This document shows, one piece after another, positions 51,784 to 60,956 of a stretch of DNA of 64,000 nt (positions are counted from its first letter, which is position 1; the number at the start of each line of letters is the position of its first letter). The stretch lies in the NCBI GenBank assembly GCA_015056325.1, contig SVGL01000002.1, forward strand, positions 124,001-188,000, read 5' to 3'. The DNA is from Clostridiales bacterium. Its GTDB lineage: Bacteria; Bacillota; Clostridia; Christensenellales; Aristaeellaceae. Below the pieces are notes generated by a model. The model had not been told where the DNA came from and searched no databases. It saw only the letters and a program-made list of their open reading frames with translations. The position numbers were made by a program, and so were the translations under genes.

Positions 51784-52743
51784 TTATTTCTTGGAGCCCA
51801 TGCGGATACGGGGATCGATAAAGCCGTAGGAGATATCCACCACGATGCTGGCCAGCAGGCCCACAGCGGTGTAGAACACCGTCAGCAGCATGAAGATGTT
51901 ATAGTCACGGCCGTTGATGGAGTTCAGGTACAAGCCGCCGATGCCGGGCACGGAGAAGATCTTCTCAATGACCAGGGAGCCGCTCATGATGCCGATGAAG
52001 TTGGAGAAGATGGCCGGCAGAATAACGACCATGCAGTTCTTCATCGCGTGGCGGACAGTGGCCTGGCCACGGGTCAGGCCCTTGGTACGGGCCAGCAGCA
52101 TGAACTCGCTGGTCAGCACCTCCGTCAGTTCGGCACGGGTGGTACGGGTGAAGCCCGCAATGGTGCCGAAGGACAGGCTCAGCACAGGGGGAAGCAGGGA
52201 CAGGAACACCGCCCAGTCGAAATAGCTGCGGCCATTGAGCGGCTCCACCAGGAAGGGCAGCCAGCCCAGCTTGAAGGACAGAATGTACTGGATCAGGAAT
52301 GCGTACACGAAGTTGGGCACCGAGATAACCACCATCGTCAGCGTGGAGATGGAGTGGTCGATCCAGGAATTCTTCTTCAGTGCGGCAATGATACCCAGGA
52401 TAATGCCGATCGGGATGGACAGAATGATGGAATACAGGTTGATGATCATGGTCGCGGGCAGCTTGGACACGAACATCTTCGCCACATCCTGACCGAAGTA
52501 CAGCTTATCAGAGATACCCCAGTCAAACTTGGTGAACACGTTCTTCAGGAAGATGCCAAACTGGACCAGATAGGGCTTGTTGTAGCCGAAGGCTTCACGC
52601 TGGGCCAGCACAACCGCGGTGTGGGGATCCTCCGGGGGCAGTTCCACCGGGGGCAGCATACGCACCAGCACAAAGCACATGCAGGTAATGATGAGCAGCG
52701 TCATCATCATCAGCGCGAGTCTTTGCAGTGTATATTTGAACAT
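51784..52743 (-). CDS. oppB: OppB-type permease
   Basis: 319 residues, normal length. From ATG at 52743 (GGAAGGA 9 nt upstream; an upstream TTG touches that site). TM1 at about 9-28, DWGISDKLYFGQDV region, six helices in total, EAA loop ARTKGLTRGQATVRHAMKN, ending PRIRMGSKK. Unlike OppC and OppD it carries no insertion. Stop is 24 nt before the oppC start. Confidence 0.93.
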   Translation of the reverse strand: MFKYTLQRLALMMMTLLIITCMCFVLVRMLPPVELPPEDPHTAVVLAQREAFGYNKPYLVQFGIFLKNVFTKFDWGISDKLYFGQDVAKMFVSKLPATMIINLYSIILSIPIGIILGIIAALKKNSWIDHSISTLTMVVISVPNFVYAFLIQYILSFKLGWLPFLVEPLNGRSYFDWAVFLSLLPPVLSLSFGTIAGFTRTTRAELTEVLTSEFMLLARTKGLTRGQATVRHAMKNCMVVILPAIFSNFIGIMSGSLVIEKIFSVPGIGGLYLNSINGRDYNIFMLLTVFYTAVGLLASIVVDISYGFIDPRIRMGSKK

Positions 52744-52905
52744 AGGCGTCAATCCTTCCTATGGCCGGCCGGGTTGGCCGGCACAGTCTCTATCACGCCC
52801 ATGTCCCATTCTCAGGCAACACAGGCAATCTGCTTTTTTGACGGTAATCTGCATTTTTCGCATATTACAGCCAAAAAAACAGATTCTTCCTTAAGGCAAC
52901 CAAAG

Positions 52906-52935
52906 GGTATACCGGGGTTTTACCCCCGGTATACC
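52906..52935 (-). promoter_or_regulatory. Stable hairpin between binding-protein and permease genes
   Basis: Perfect 12-bp stem GGTATACCGGGG / CCCCGGTATACC with a 6-nt loop, 47 nt past the oppA stop and without a T-tract. It could protect the oppA message from 3' degradation, giving excess binding protein. The arms contain GGTATACC, also seen as part of a GTATAC group upstream of oppA. Confidence 0.6.
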
Positions 52936-52981
52936 ACTTCGGTATAAATTCCTATCCTGTTTTTTACAACAGAGCGGGAAA

Positions 52982-55456
52982 TTAGTAGGTCAGGATGCCA
53001 TCGGGCTGCTCGTTGACGAAGGCAGTCCACTCATCCTCATTGTAGTTATACTTCATGTAGGCGATGCCGCCGCGGCCCATGATGGGGTTGTACTCGTCCA
53101 CGACGTAGAACACCTGCTGGCTCAGCAGAGCAGCGGAAGCATCCTGCAGCATGGGGATGTAGTCGTAGGTGCCCAGAACGATGGTCTCGATGCCGGCCAG
53201 GATGTTCAGACGCTCGTCGACGGACACGCTGTCAGCGCCGAAGCAGTATTCCTTGCCATTGATCTCGACGGTCGCGCCATTCAGAGCGTCGGACCAGGTC
53301 TTCAGATCGGTGGTGATCTCTTCGCCGCCAACGGTCAGGGTCATGTTGACAGTCGCAGCGTTGAACCACTTGGCATCATACTGATAGGCGGGGTTGGTGT
53401 ACAGGTCAGACAGGCCGAAGGGGTTCAGAGCAGAGCCGGACCAGCCAGCCAGAACGGTATCGGACATGCCGGCCTTGATCTTGTTGGACCAGTCATTGCC
53501 GTAGGGAGCAGACTCGTAGAACTCGATCTTGCCCTCGAAGGGAGTGCCCGCGGTGACCTCAGCCATCTTCTCGTTCAGGTAAGCAATGGTGCGGACCATG
53601 AAGTCGGAGGTAGCGGAGGAAGCGTACTCGATGCGGACGATCTGATCGGACTTGCCGTCAGCGTCAGCGTCGGTGATGAAGCCGGCAGCGATCGCCTCGT
53701 CGAAGGCAACCTTGTACAGCTCCTTGGCAGCAACGGGATCGTAACCGGTGATGGAGTCAACGGCCTCGTCCAGGGAAGCGAAAGCAGCAACGTCCACAGA
53801 GTAGAAGTCGCACAGAGCCTTCTTGGCCTGGTCGGTGTCGCGGTACTTGGCACCGGTGTCGGGGTCATAGATGTAGTTGTCACCGATCAGGCCGTAGCCG
53901 CCGGAACGGGCGGGGCTGATGGTGGCAGCGAACAGTTCCTTGTCGTAGGTAACGGCAACAGCCTTGCGGAAGTTGGTCAGGGTCATGGTCTCCAGGTCGT
54001 ACTTGGCGGTGTCGAAGCCATCGTTCGCCTCACGATCGCTGATGACGTCCTTGTAGCCGTTGAAGATCAGGAAGAAGATGGTCTCAGAGGGAGTGAAGTG
54101 GATGAACTCAGAGTTGCGGTAGGTGGCGAAGTCAGCAGCCTGCAGGCCATAGCCCATCAGCTGGCCCTTCAGGAACATCATCTTGCGGGTGTCAGCCTCA
54201 GCAACGACCTGAGTCTGGATCTCGGTGGTCATGTACATGTCGTAGGTCTCGCCGTCGACGGGATCAACATACACGTGCTTGCCATCGGTGTAGCCCCACC
54301 AGTTCTCGTTCTTCACGAAACGCATGGACTTGTCAGTCTCATAGGCAACCATCTTGTAGGGGCCGTAGGACTTGGTGGTCTCCACAGAGGTGTTGTAGGT
54401 GGAAGTCCAGCCGTCGCCGGTCTGCTGCAGGCAGGCGTCGTACATTTCGACGTCGACGATCCAGTTGCCAGACAGGTTGTACAGCAGGTAGAAGCCCTTC
54501 AGGGACTTGCCAAACACCAGGGTGATGGAGTAGTCGTCGTTCTTCAGGATGCCAACGGTGCTGAAGTCGGTCTCAGCCCAGGCCTTACGGGTGACGAAGT
54601 AGTTGGGCAGGTCGGCCTCGGTCTCGCCCCAGGCGGGGTTGCCGTTGACAACGTCAGCGTACAGAGCCAGGTTCTCGTCGGTCAGAGCGATCAGGCCCTC
54701 GTCGTCCATCATGCCCACCAGGGTCTCCCAGTTGGTCATGGAGAAGTAGCCCTCGCCGTAATTGTCAACATAGTCCTTCAGGGTGTTGCCGCCGGTCCAA
54801 TCCAGGGGGAAGTCAACGCCCAGGAACACCTGATCGCCGTCAGCGGTCCAGTAGGTGCCGTCGTCAGCCTTGGTCAGGTCAGCCAGCGCGTACTTGGCCA
54901 GAGTGTCGTTGGCCACAACGCGGCCGCCGTTGGCATAAGCCTCAGCACCAGCAATGCACAGATCGCCAGCGTAGTAGTCGGTGGCGCGGTAGTTGATCAG
55001 CTTGGGATCAAGCAGGCGCTTCATGGACTCCACGTAGGTGTCAGCAGTGATGGGGGTGCCGTCTTCCCAGCAAGCAGCGGGATTCAGGGCGATGGTGTAA
55101 GCATAGCCGGAATCAGCAGACTCGGGGATGTTGAACTCGGGATGGGACGCCTTGATCTCGGCGGTCACGTCCACGGGCATCTCAGCAGCCATCTCGGGGA
55201 TGATCTTGTAGCCGGCGAAGGGGTCCTTGCCCTCGACGGGGTTCAGCTCATCGTTGAAGATGAAGGTGTACAGACCAGTGCGCAGGAAATCAGCGGGATA
55301 CGCATCGTCAGTGGTCTGATAGGTGTGGGGGTTCCAGTTGGTGGCCAGAACAGACACAGAGTCCTTGTACACATAGGACGGAGCTGCATCCTCGGCCATG
55401 GCGAAGCAAGGCAGAGCCATTGCCAGCACCAGCACCAGAGCCAGAATCTTCTTCAT
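52982..55456 (-). CDS. oppA: Extended oligopeptide-binding protein (SBP family 5)
   Basis: 824 residues against about 540-600 normally. From ATG at 55456 behind AAGGAGGATCCCACC. Signal peptide MKKILALVLVLAMALPC... with a probable cleavage AMA/ED; the Cys is preceded by Pro, not a lipobox, so lipid anchoring is doubtful. Family 5 landmarks include TNWNPHTYQ near the start, VYKDS, the AYTIALNPAACWEDGTPI block (WEDG-x-P) and the late PYGNDWSNKI and QQVFYVVDEYNP. Extra length is spread over the middle. Delivers peptides to OppBC. Strong consensus promoter. Confidence 0.9.
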   Translation of the reverse strand: MKKILALVLVLAMALPCFAMAEDAAPSYVYKDSVSVLATNWNPHTYQTTDDAYPADFLRTGLYTFIFNDELNPVEGKDPFAGYKIIPEMAAEMPVDVTAEIKASHPEFNIPESADSGYAYTIALNPAACWEDGTPITADTYVESMKRLLDPKLINYRATDYYAGDLCIAGAEAYANGGRVVANDTLAKYALADLTKADDGTYWTADGDQVFLGVDFPLDWTGGNTLKDYVDNYGEGYFSMTNWETLVGMMDDEGLIALTDENLALYADVVNGNPAWGETEADLPNYFVTRKAWAETDFSTVGILKNDDYSITLVFGKSLKGFYLLYNLSGNWIVDVEMYDACLQQTGDGWTSTYNTSVETTKSYGPYKMVAYETDKSMRFVKNENWWGYTDGKHVYVDPVDGETYDMYMTTEIQTQVVAEADTRKMMFLKGQLMGYGLQAADFATYRNSEFIHFTPSETIFFLIFNGYKDVISDREANDGFDTAKYDLETMTLTNFRKAVAVTYDKELFAATISPARSGGYGLIGDNYIYDPDTGAKYRDTDQAKKALCDFYSVDVAAFASLDEAVDSITGYDPVAAKELYKVAFDEAIAAGFITDADADGKSDQIVRIEYASSATSDFMVRTIAYLNEKMAEVTAGTPFEGKIEFYESAPYGNDWSNKIKAGMSDTVLAGWSGSALNPFGLSDLYTNPAYQYDAKWFNAATVNMTLTVGGEEITTDLKTWSDALNGATVEINGKEYCFGADSVSVDERLNILAGIETIVLGTYDYIPMLQDASAALLSQQVFYVVDEYNPIMGRGGIAYMKYNYNEDEWTAFVNEQPDGILTY

Positions 55457-55508
55457 GGTGGGATCCTCCTTGAAAGATTTTCCGCATCTCACTTGATGCG
55501 TTTGTACT

Positions 55509-55538
55509 ATTATAAGTGGTACGCTTTCCCCTTGTCAA
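55509..55538 (-). promoter_or_regulatory. Consensus promoter of the opp operon
   Basis: Minus-strand TTGACA (55538-55533), 18-bp spacer, TATAAT (55514-55509), both perfect consensus. A small GCATC/GATGC hairpin lies in the leader just before the ribosome site. Confidence 0.9.
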
Positions 55539-55540
55539 GC

Positions 55541-55930
55541 GGAAAAAAGATACTGTTTTGCATTTCGTCCATTCGAATCCTGCACACCCCCGTTGAAAGC
55601 GGTTTCATGCCTCCCATTTTTGACATCTTCTTTGTTCAAAGATTGTATTTTTTCTGTATACACAGTTAAAACTGTACTTTTCGTCGCAGGCGGCGTATAC
55701 TGAAGTTTCAGGCTGTATACAGGATTCGCTGCAAATTTACTCATTTCATATGCATCTCCCCTTTGACTGTTTCATCATGTGGCACATCAGCATAGAGGCA
55801 GTCGGATCCACCGGGCATTCAGCCAGGCCGCCCGGCACAGCCCGATCTGCCGCTCCCCCATCGCAGAGCAGGACAACGGAGGTATACCACCCCGCCCCTG
55901 ACGTGAAACATGCAACGCCTGCCACATAGA
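55541..55930. other. 390-nt intergenic region upstream of opp promoter
   Basis: No gene that I trust. A 69-codon minus-strand frame (55744-55535) has a weak ribosome site (AGGGGAG) and ends inside the opp -35 box, and its composition is unlike neighbouring genes. Three GTATAC palindromes lie at 55655-55662 (TGTATACA), 55695-55700 and 55714-55721 (TGTATACA), plus ACAGT-taaa-ACTGT at 55661-55674. These could be regulator sites for the opp operon. Confidence 0.45.
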
Positions 55931-55959
55931 AAGGGCCGCGTCCAATGGACGCGGCCCTT
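55931..55959 (-). terminator. Terminator of the SH3b protein gene
   Basis: Perfect 13-bp stem AAGGGCCGCGTCC / GGACGCGGCCCTT with a 3-nt loop; the following T-tract is short (TTTCT), so efficiency is uncertain. Confidence 0.75.
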
Positions 55960-55971
55960 ATTACGTTTGGT

Positions 55972-58900
55972 TTACTTCTTGCCGGCAGGGCAGTGGTTGT
56001 ATGCGTACTCGACTGCCTCTGCATGGCTGGGGCTGACCTCCTTGGACTCGTGGCCCTGGGAGTTGTAGAAGTGCAGACAGACCTGACCGTCCATGCCATT
56101 GTTGGAGATGGTATCGTCACCGTGCTGCATGCCGTCCAGGGATGCAGCGAAGGTGCGGGTACCGACGGTCACCAGGCAGGGACGACGCTGCCACTTGTTG
56201 CCGGTGACGATCTCCTGCAGGTTGTTCACGCCGTAGATCTCGCACAGGCGCTTGGAGTCCTCCGCGGTGAGCGTCTCGATGTCCATATGGCGGCTGCCAG
56301 CCTGACGGTAAGCCCACCAGACAATCTTGGTCTTCACATCGTAGATCTTGAACTTGGCGCCACGGGGCAGCAGCTCCTGGATGCCGCCGGTGAACCAGTC
56401 GATCTTTTCCACCGGGTAGAAGTAGAACTCCAGGTTGCTGGTATCGCCGGCCTTGTCCGGACGGGTGCCGAAGAGGGCATGCTGGGTCGCGCTGTCAGCG
56501 GTACCGGTAGCAGACAGATCATTCAGGGTCTGGAAGATCTTGACGGCTTCCTTCACCTGAGTGGTGTAGCTGGAGGTCAGTGCGCCCGTGTAGTAGCCCT
56601 GGTTGATCAGCTCCTGCACCAGGTTGCGCACGCGGTACTGGGTGGTCTCGCTGTTGGTCATGCCCTGGTACAGGGTGACATAGGAGACCATCTGCTGCAT
56701 CTTGGGCGCAGCGGAGAGATCGCCCAGGTCGGGGGTGGGCGTGGGCAGGGGATCGCCGTTCTCCTCACACTTGGCAACCATGTCGGAACGGATGTAGCCA
56801 AACTCTCCGGACGGGGTCTTGATGCGGTACCAGTAGTAGCCGCCGCCCTGGATTTCGTCAGCGTAGTAGGGCAGGACAGTACCCAGGCGCAGCTGGTCGA
56901 AGGCAGTGCCGGCCGCAGCATTGCGGATGTACACATTATCCATGATCAGCTTCACATAGCCCAGGTTGGCATCGGGATCAGGCACAACATCGGGGTTGGC
57001 CGCAATGTAATCCTGATACTCCTTGAGGGTCATGACCTTGACATAGTCGCCATGCACCCACAGGGGCTGATCCTTGTACACAATGCTGTACCAGGTGACA
57101 GTACCCTGGTCCTTGGTGTCGTTGAAGGGCATCACAGTACCCTTGTCCACCTGATACGCCTTGGCAGATTCCTGGGAGTAGCTCTGGCGCAGGTTGACGT
57201 CGTCATAGGTGGTGATCACGTAGGAGGTCAGGATGGAACCGGGATCGGGGGTCTCCTCCGGCACGCCGTTGCCGGCCAGGTAGCTTTCCTCCTGGGTGGG
57301 GGAGAGCTTGAAGGAGAAGTCACCGTGGACGTAGCCGATCTGGCCATTCACGTTGATGGGATACCAGCGAACCTGGCCCTTGTCAACCGCCAGGCCGACC
57401 ATGGGCCACACAGAGCCCTTTTCCAGCTGCTTGTAGATCTTGTTGCCGGCAGGCTCGTTGCGGAAGTTGACCTTCTCGTCATTGATCATGACGTAGCCGA
57501 AGGCAGAGAGGGTCGGGCCGGGGGTGACAGTGCTGCCGGGGGTCAGCTGCAGCAGCAGAGACGCAAGCACATAGCCATCCTGGCCGTTGTAGTTGATCTT
57601 GTACCAGCCATTGACCTTGTCAGCAGGGATGACCTTCACATCCACGATGGTATTTGCGGGAATGACGGACAGAATCTTGCCGTCGTAGCCCGCAGCATCG
57701 CGGAAGTTGGTATTCTTGAGCAGCTTACCCTTCACGTCGGTCACTTCTTCGCCGCCGGGAGTGGGGGCAGGCGTGACTTCGACGCCGCCCTCATCGCAGG
57801 TAACGGCGCAGTCGCCGCGGATGTAACCGATCTTGCCGTCAGCCGTCTTGACGTGGTACCAGCAGTACTGGCCCTTCAGGCCGGCAGGCGTAGTCGGTCC
57901 GATGATGGGCAGGATCAGGTCTTCAGGCAGCTGCACCTGGGAAGCGCCCAGGGGCTCGGTGCGCAGGTTGACATTATTCTTGGTGAGGCGGATGTAGCCG
58001 TAGATAACGCTGCCATCGGTGGGCGGGGTAGGCGTGGGCTCTTCGGGGCCAACGATGCTGCCGCCTGTGGAGGTGCACACGCGCACGCAGTCACCGCGCA
58101 GATAACCAACCATGCCCTTGTAGCGCACCATATACCAGGTGTAGCTGGTGCCGCTCTCCGCGGGGCTCTTGGCCGGGCCCACGCAGGCCAGGATGGTGTT
58201 CTTGGGCACCTGAGCCACGGAGGTCTCGCCGGGATTGATGCGCAGATTCACGCCGCTCTTGGTGGTGATGATGTAACCGTAGGGACTCTCGGGCACGGGG
58301 GCAGGAACGATGTTGCCATCCTCCACCTTCATGACCTTGATCATGTCCGCACGGACGTAGTAAATTGCGTGGGTGCTGGCATAGAACACGGGATACCAGT
58401 CATAATTACCGTTGAAGATGGGTTCACCGGTGATGCGCAGCAGGCTGCCCTTGCCCCTCCACTGGACGACGCTGTCGCCGCCGGCAGTGGCACGCAGGTT
58501 GACAGAGTCCACATCCAGCTGGGCATAGCCGAAGACTTCAGGGGCAGGCAGGCTGTCCTCATCCACGCTCAGCACGCGGATGAAGGGGGACTGGATATAG
58601 CCCACGCGGCCGTTGTAGAGCACCTTGTACCAATGCTCAGCATCGATCCTGGTGGGGATGGACAGCAGCTGCACCACCGTGCCGGCATTCAGCTTGCCAT
58701 AAATGGAGGCAGTCACGCTGTCGCTCATGCGGAAGTTGACCTTATCCGTGGTGATCTCGCCGGTGGCGTTGATGGTCACCTCGCCGTCACCCTGGTCGGG
58801 CAGATCGGGGGCGGGGGTCTCGCCGCTGATGATACGCACAAAGTTGGACTGGATGTAGCCCACCTCGCCATTGTAGCGCACGCGGTACCAGTCGTTGACG

Positions 58901-59997
58901 CTGATCTGATCCGGCACAGTCAGAACCTCGAACTGCTGGCCGGGATTCAGCTTGGCAATCACGTTGGCGTTGTTGGTATCCTTGTGGGCCTCACTGCGGA
59001 AATTGACCTTCTCGGTGGTCACCTCGCCCATGACGCCGGTCACCTCAGTGCCAAAGCCGGGGTTGGGCGTGGGCGTCTCGCCGCTGAGAATTGTCACGAA
59101 GGTCGCCTGAATATAGCCCACCTCGCCATTGTAGCGCACGCGGTACCAGTCGTTGGCAGTGACCTGATCCGGCACGGTGAGGATTTCAAACACCTGACCT
59201 GGATTGAGGACGCAGAGCACATTCGCATTGTTGCCATCCTTGCGGGGCTCGGAGCGCATGTTCACCTTTTCGGTGTTCACCTCGCCCATGACGCCGGTCA
59301 CTTCGGTGCCGAAGCCAGGGTCAGGCGTGGGCTCAGAACCTGCATCCAGCAGATCAATCAGGTCACAGAAAACATAGCCGGTCTTCCCGTTGTGGCTGAC
59401 GCGGTACCAGCCATTGGTATCGCCTTCCTGGGGGATGCCGGTGATGGCTACCTCCGTGCCCTTGGAAATCACGCCGTACACGCTGCCAGTCTTCGTGGAA
59501 GGCTCGGAGCGGAAGTTGGAATCCACCGTCACCTTGCCCTTGGCGCCCACGACTTCCTTGCCGTTGTACTCAGTATGGCCGTCGCCCTCCTGCAGCGCGT
59601 CATCCACGGAAGGCTGCATACCCGTGCCGTCATCGCCGTCATCGGGGGTGCCCTGGCCGTTCAGGTAGTTCTGCACCTCTTCCGCAGTCATCTCACGGAA
59701 GTAGTCCTCCAGGATGTAGCCGACATAGGTGCGGCCGTTGGGGATGGGATGCCCGGTGCTGACCTTGAACCAAAGGTCGCCCTTGATGGACACCTCTTCG
59801 ATAATCTGGGCCACATGCCCCTTATCTACCTTGAACCAGATATCCGCCGCCATACCCTCGTCGGTCTTGCGGACGTTGACCTGGTTCTCCGTCACCACGC
59901 CGTAGCGCACCGTCGCACCCTCCGCCATCGCGCCCGTAGGCACGATCAGCGCAAGGCACATCACGATTGCCAGCAGCTGCTTCCACATACGCTTCAT
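55972..59997 (-). CDS. Secreted cell-wall protein with 12 SH3b repeats, PG-binding and unknown C-terminal domain
   Basis: 1341 residues from the ATG at 59997 (GAGGTGA upstream). Signal peptide MKRMWKQLLAIVMCLALI, cleavage near AMA/EG. Twelve SH3b-type modules, each with a V-N-x-R motif (VNVR, NFR, VNMR, VNFR twice, VNLR three times, NFR, VNFR, VNLR, VYIR), fill about 25-1085. About 1115-1180 is a PG_binding_1 domain (RVRNLVQELINQGYYTG then AVKIFQ). The C-terminal 150 residues carry HMDIETLTAEDS and GQVCLHFYNSQGHES, a domain I know from clostridial wall proteins but of unknown activity. It probably binds peptidoglycan. Consensus promoter, monocistronic. Confidence 0.9.
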   Translation of the reverse strand: MKRMWKQLLAIVMCLALIVPTGAMAEGATVRYGVVTENQVNVRKTDEGMAADIWFKVDKGHVAQIIEEVSIKGDLWFKVSTGHPIPNGRTYVGYILEDYFREMTAEEVQNYLNGQGTPDDGDDGTGMQPSVDDALQEGDGHTEYNGKEVVGAKGKVTVDSNFRSEPSTKTGSVYGVISKGTEVAITGIPQEGDTNGWYRVSHNGKTGYVFCDLIDLLDAGSEPTPDPGFGTEVTGVMGEVNTEKVNMRSEPRKDGNNANVLCVLNPGQVFEILTVPDQVTANDWYRVRYNGEVGYIQATFVTILSGETPTPNPGFGTEVTGVMGEVTTEKVNFRSEAHKDTNNANVIAKLNPGQQFEVLTVPDQISVNDWYRVRYNGEVGYIQSNFVRIISGETPAPDLPDQGDGEVTINATGEITTDKVNFRMSDSVTASIYGKLNAGTVVQLLSIPTRIDAEHWYKVLYNGRVGYIQSPFIRVLSVDEDSLPAPEVFGYAQLDVDSVNLRATAGGDSVVQWRGKGSLLRITGEPIFNGNYDWYPVFYASTHAIYYVRADMIKVMKVEDGNIVPAPVPESPYGYIITTKSGVNLRINPGETSVAQVPKNTILACVGPAKSPAESGTSYTWYMVRYKGMVGYLRGDCVRVCTSTGGSIVGPEEPTPTPPTDGSVIYGYIRLTKNNVNLRTEPLGASQVQLPEDLILPIIGPTTPAGLKGQYCWYHVKTADGKIGYIRGDCAVTCDEGGVEVTPAPTPGGEEVTDVKGKLLKNTNFRDAAGYDGKILSVIPANTIVDVKVIPADKVNGWYKINYNGQDGYVLASLLLQLTPGSTVTPGPTLSAFGYVMINDEKVNFRNEPAGNKIYKQLEKGSVWPMVGLAVDKGQVRWYPINVNGQIGYVHGDFSFKLSPTQEESYLAGNGVPEETPDPGSILTSYVITTYDDVNLRQSYSQESAKAYQVDKGTVMPFNDTKDQGTVTWYSIVYKDQPLWVHGDYVKVMTLKEYQDYIAANPDVVPDPDANLGYVKLIMDNVYIRNAAAGTAFDQLRLGTVLPYYADEIQGGGYYWYRIKTPSGEFGYIRSDMVAKCEENGDPLPTPTPDLGDLSAAPKMQQMVSYVTLYQGMTNSETTQYRVRNLVQELINQGYYTGALTSSYTTQVKEAVKIFQTLNDLSATGTADSATQHALFGTRPDKAGDTSNLEFYFYPVEKIDWFTGGIQELLPRGAKFKIYDVKTKIVWWAYRQAGSRHMDIETLTAEDSKRLCEIYGVNNLQEIVTGNKWQRRPCLVTVGTRTFAASLDGMQHGDDTISNNGMDGQVCLHFYNSQGHESKEVSPSHAEAVEYAYNHCPAGKK

Positions 59998-60088
59998 CCT
60001 GGTCACCTCATCATTTTCGCCCAAAGGCGAACTTCCTTTTGGGTCTCCAAATGCGCCTCTGCCAAAAGGGCGGAAGGCATCTGAATAC

Positions 60089-60117
60089 ATTCTATTACAA
60101 AATCGTTACCATGTCAA
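60089..60117 (-). promoter_or_regulatory. Promoter of the SH3b protein gene
   Basis: Minus-strand TTGACA (60117-60112), 17-bp spacer, TAGAAT (60094-60089). The 59998-60316 gap otherwise holds only the divergent promoter and small CCAAAAG repeats. Confidence 0.85.
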
Positions 60118-60242
60118 GGACGACCGACAGGAATCAACTGCATTTTCCCTTTGTAACATTTGTAAATTTATGTTCTTTTCCGGTTTTATCCGCCCGTTGG
60201 TCCATCCTGCGCCTCTTTCAGGCCCCAAAGGACATTTCCCGA

Positions 60243-60271
60243 TTGACAATGTCGCCCCTTCCCGCTACAAT
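60243..60271 (+). promoter_or_regulatory. Promoter of the NTPase-like gene
   Basis: TTGACA (60243-60248), 17-bp spacer, TACAAT (60266-60271); start codon 46 nt downstream. Confidence 0.85.
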
Positions 60272-60316
60272 AAATGTATACAGATCCCGTTCATTCGACC
60301 TGCACAGGAGGAGCTT

Positions 60317-60835
60317 ATGCAGCAGCTGTATCTATGCGGCGTCCATGCCGCTCAAATGGCCGATCTTCTTTTCACCGCGCTGAACGTGCGCCCCGCAGGC
60401 TACCAGCTGACGCCCTTCACTGTGGGCGGCGGTCTGCGCGGCGACGCGCTGCATCTGCTGCTCCCGCCGGCCGCGCCCATGCACAATGACGTTCCCTGCC
60501 GCATCCGCCTGAGGGATGGCGACGAGACCGTCGTGCCCCGGGTGCTGGACGAGATTGCCGCCCCAAATCTGCTCCAGGCCATCAACGCCCATGCGCCCAT
60601 CCTGCTCGGCGGTCTGAACGCGCAGATGCTCACCTGCCGCGCCTTCCGCGAGGCTGTGGTCACGGTGCTTTCCAGCCCGCGGACGGTGGTTGTCGCCGCC
60701 AGCGATGACGCAGAGGAAATCCTGCGCGCCCTGACTCCCGCTGACGCCCAGCTGTGGGAGCATGTGCCCGACTCCGCCGCAGAACGTGCCCGCTTGCTGG
60801 AGGAGCTCGTCGCCGAGGCCTCCATGCGGCTGTGA
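60317..60835 (+). CDS. Conserved hypothetical protein, degenerate nucleoside-triphosphatase-like
   Basis: 172 residues from ATG at 60317 (CAGGAGGAGCTT). It resembles the THEP1/NTPase group in layout: a strand-helix start (YLCGVHAAQMADLL), GYQLTPFTVGG and GDALHLLLPP after about 25 residues, a NDVPCRIRL strand, and a late TVVVAASDDAEEIL strand followed by LTPADAQLWEHVPD. The P-loop G-x4-GK-[ST] is missing, so nucleotide hydrolysis is doubtful. The resemblance is from memory of the family and needs profile confirmation. Confidence 0.5.
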   Translation: MQQLYLCGVHAAQMADLLFTALNVRPAGYQLTPFTVGGGLRGDALHLLLPPAAPMHNDVPCRIRLRDGDETVVPRVLDEIAAPNLLQAINAHAPILLGGLNAQMLTCRAFREAVVTVLSSPRTVVVAASDDAEEILRALTPADAQLWEHVPDSAAERARLLEELVAEASMRL

Positions 60836-60873
60836 ATTAAGCAGCTTCTCTTCATATTTTAATGAAACATTCC

Positions 60874-60902
60874 TTGAACTGCATGGCGCTGGCGTGTATA
60901 CT
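60874..60902 (+). promoter_or_regulatory. Promoter of the small acidic protein gene
   Basis: TTGAAC (60874-60879), 17-bp spacer, TATACT (60897-60902). Confidence 0.75.
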
Positions 60903-60956
60903 GATTCCGTCAGCAAGGCAAGATAACACTGAGTCATACATAAAGGAGGCACCCAA

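Noticed and set aside
50017-52947. 976-codon plus-strand open frame opposite the opp genes
   Set aside because: Antisense shadow; low-complexity Asp/His/Gly composition and no start signals.
55535-55744. 69-codon minus-strand gene
   Set aside because: Ends inside the perfect opp promoter, weak ribosome site, no similarity recognised.
55945-60084. 1379-codon plus-strand open frame opposite the SH3b gene
   Set aside because: Antisense shadow of a GC-rich coding frame; no signal, domain or ribosome site, while the minus strand has promoter, signal peptide and twelve SH3b motifs.
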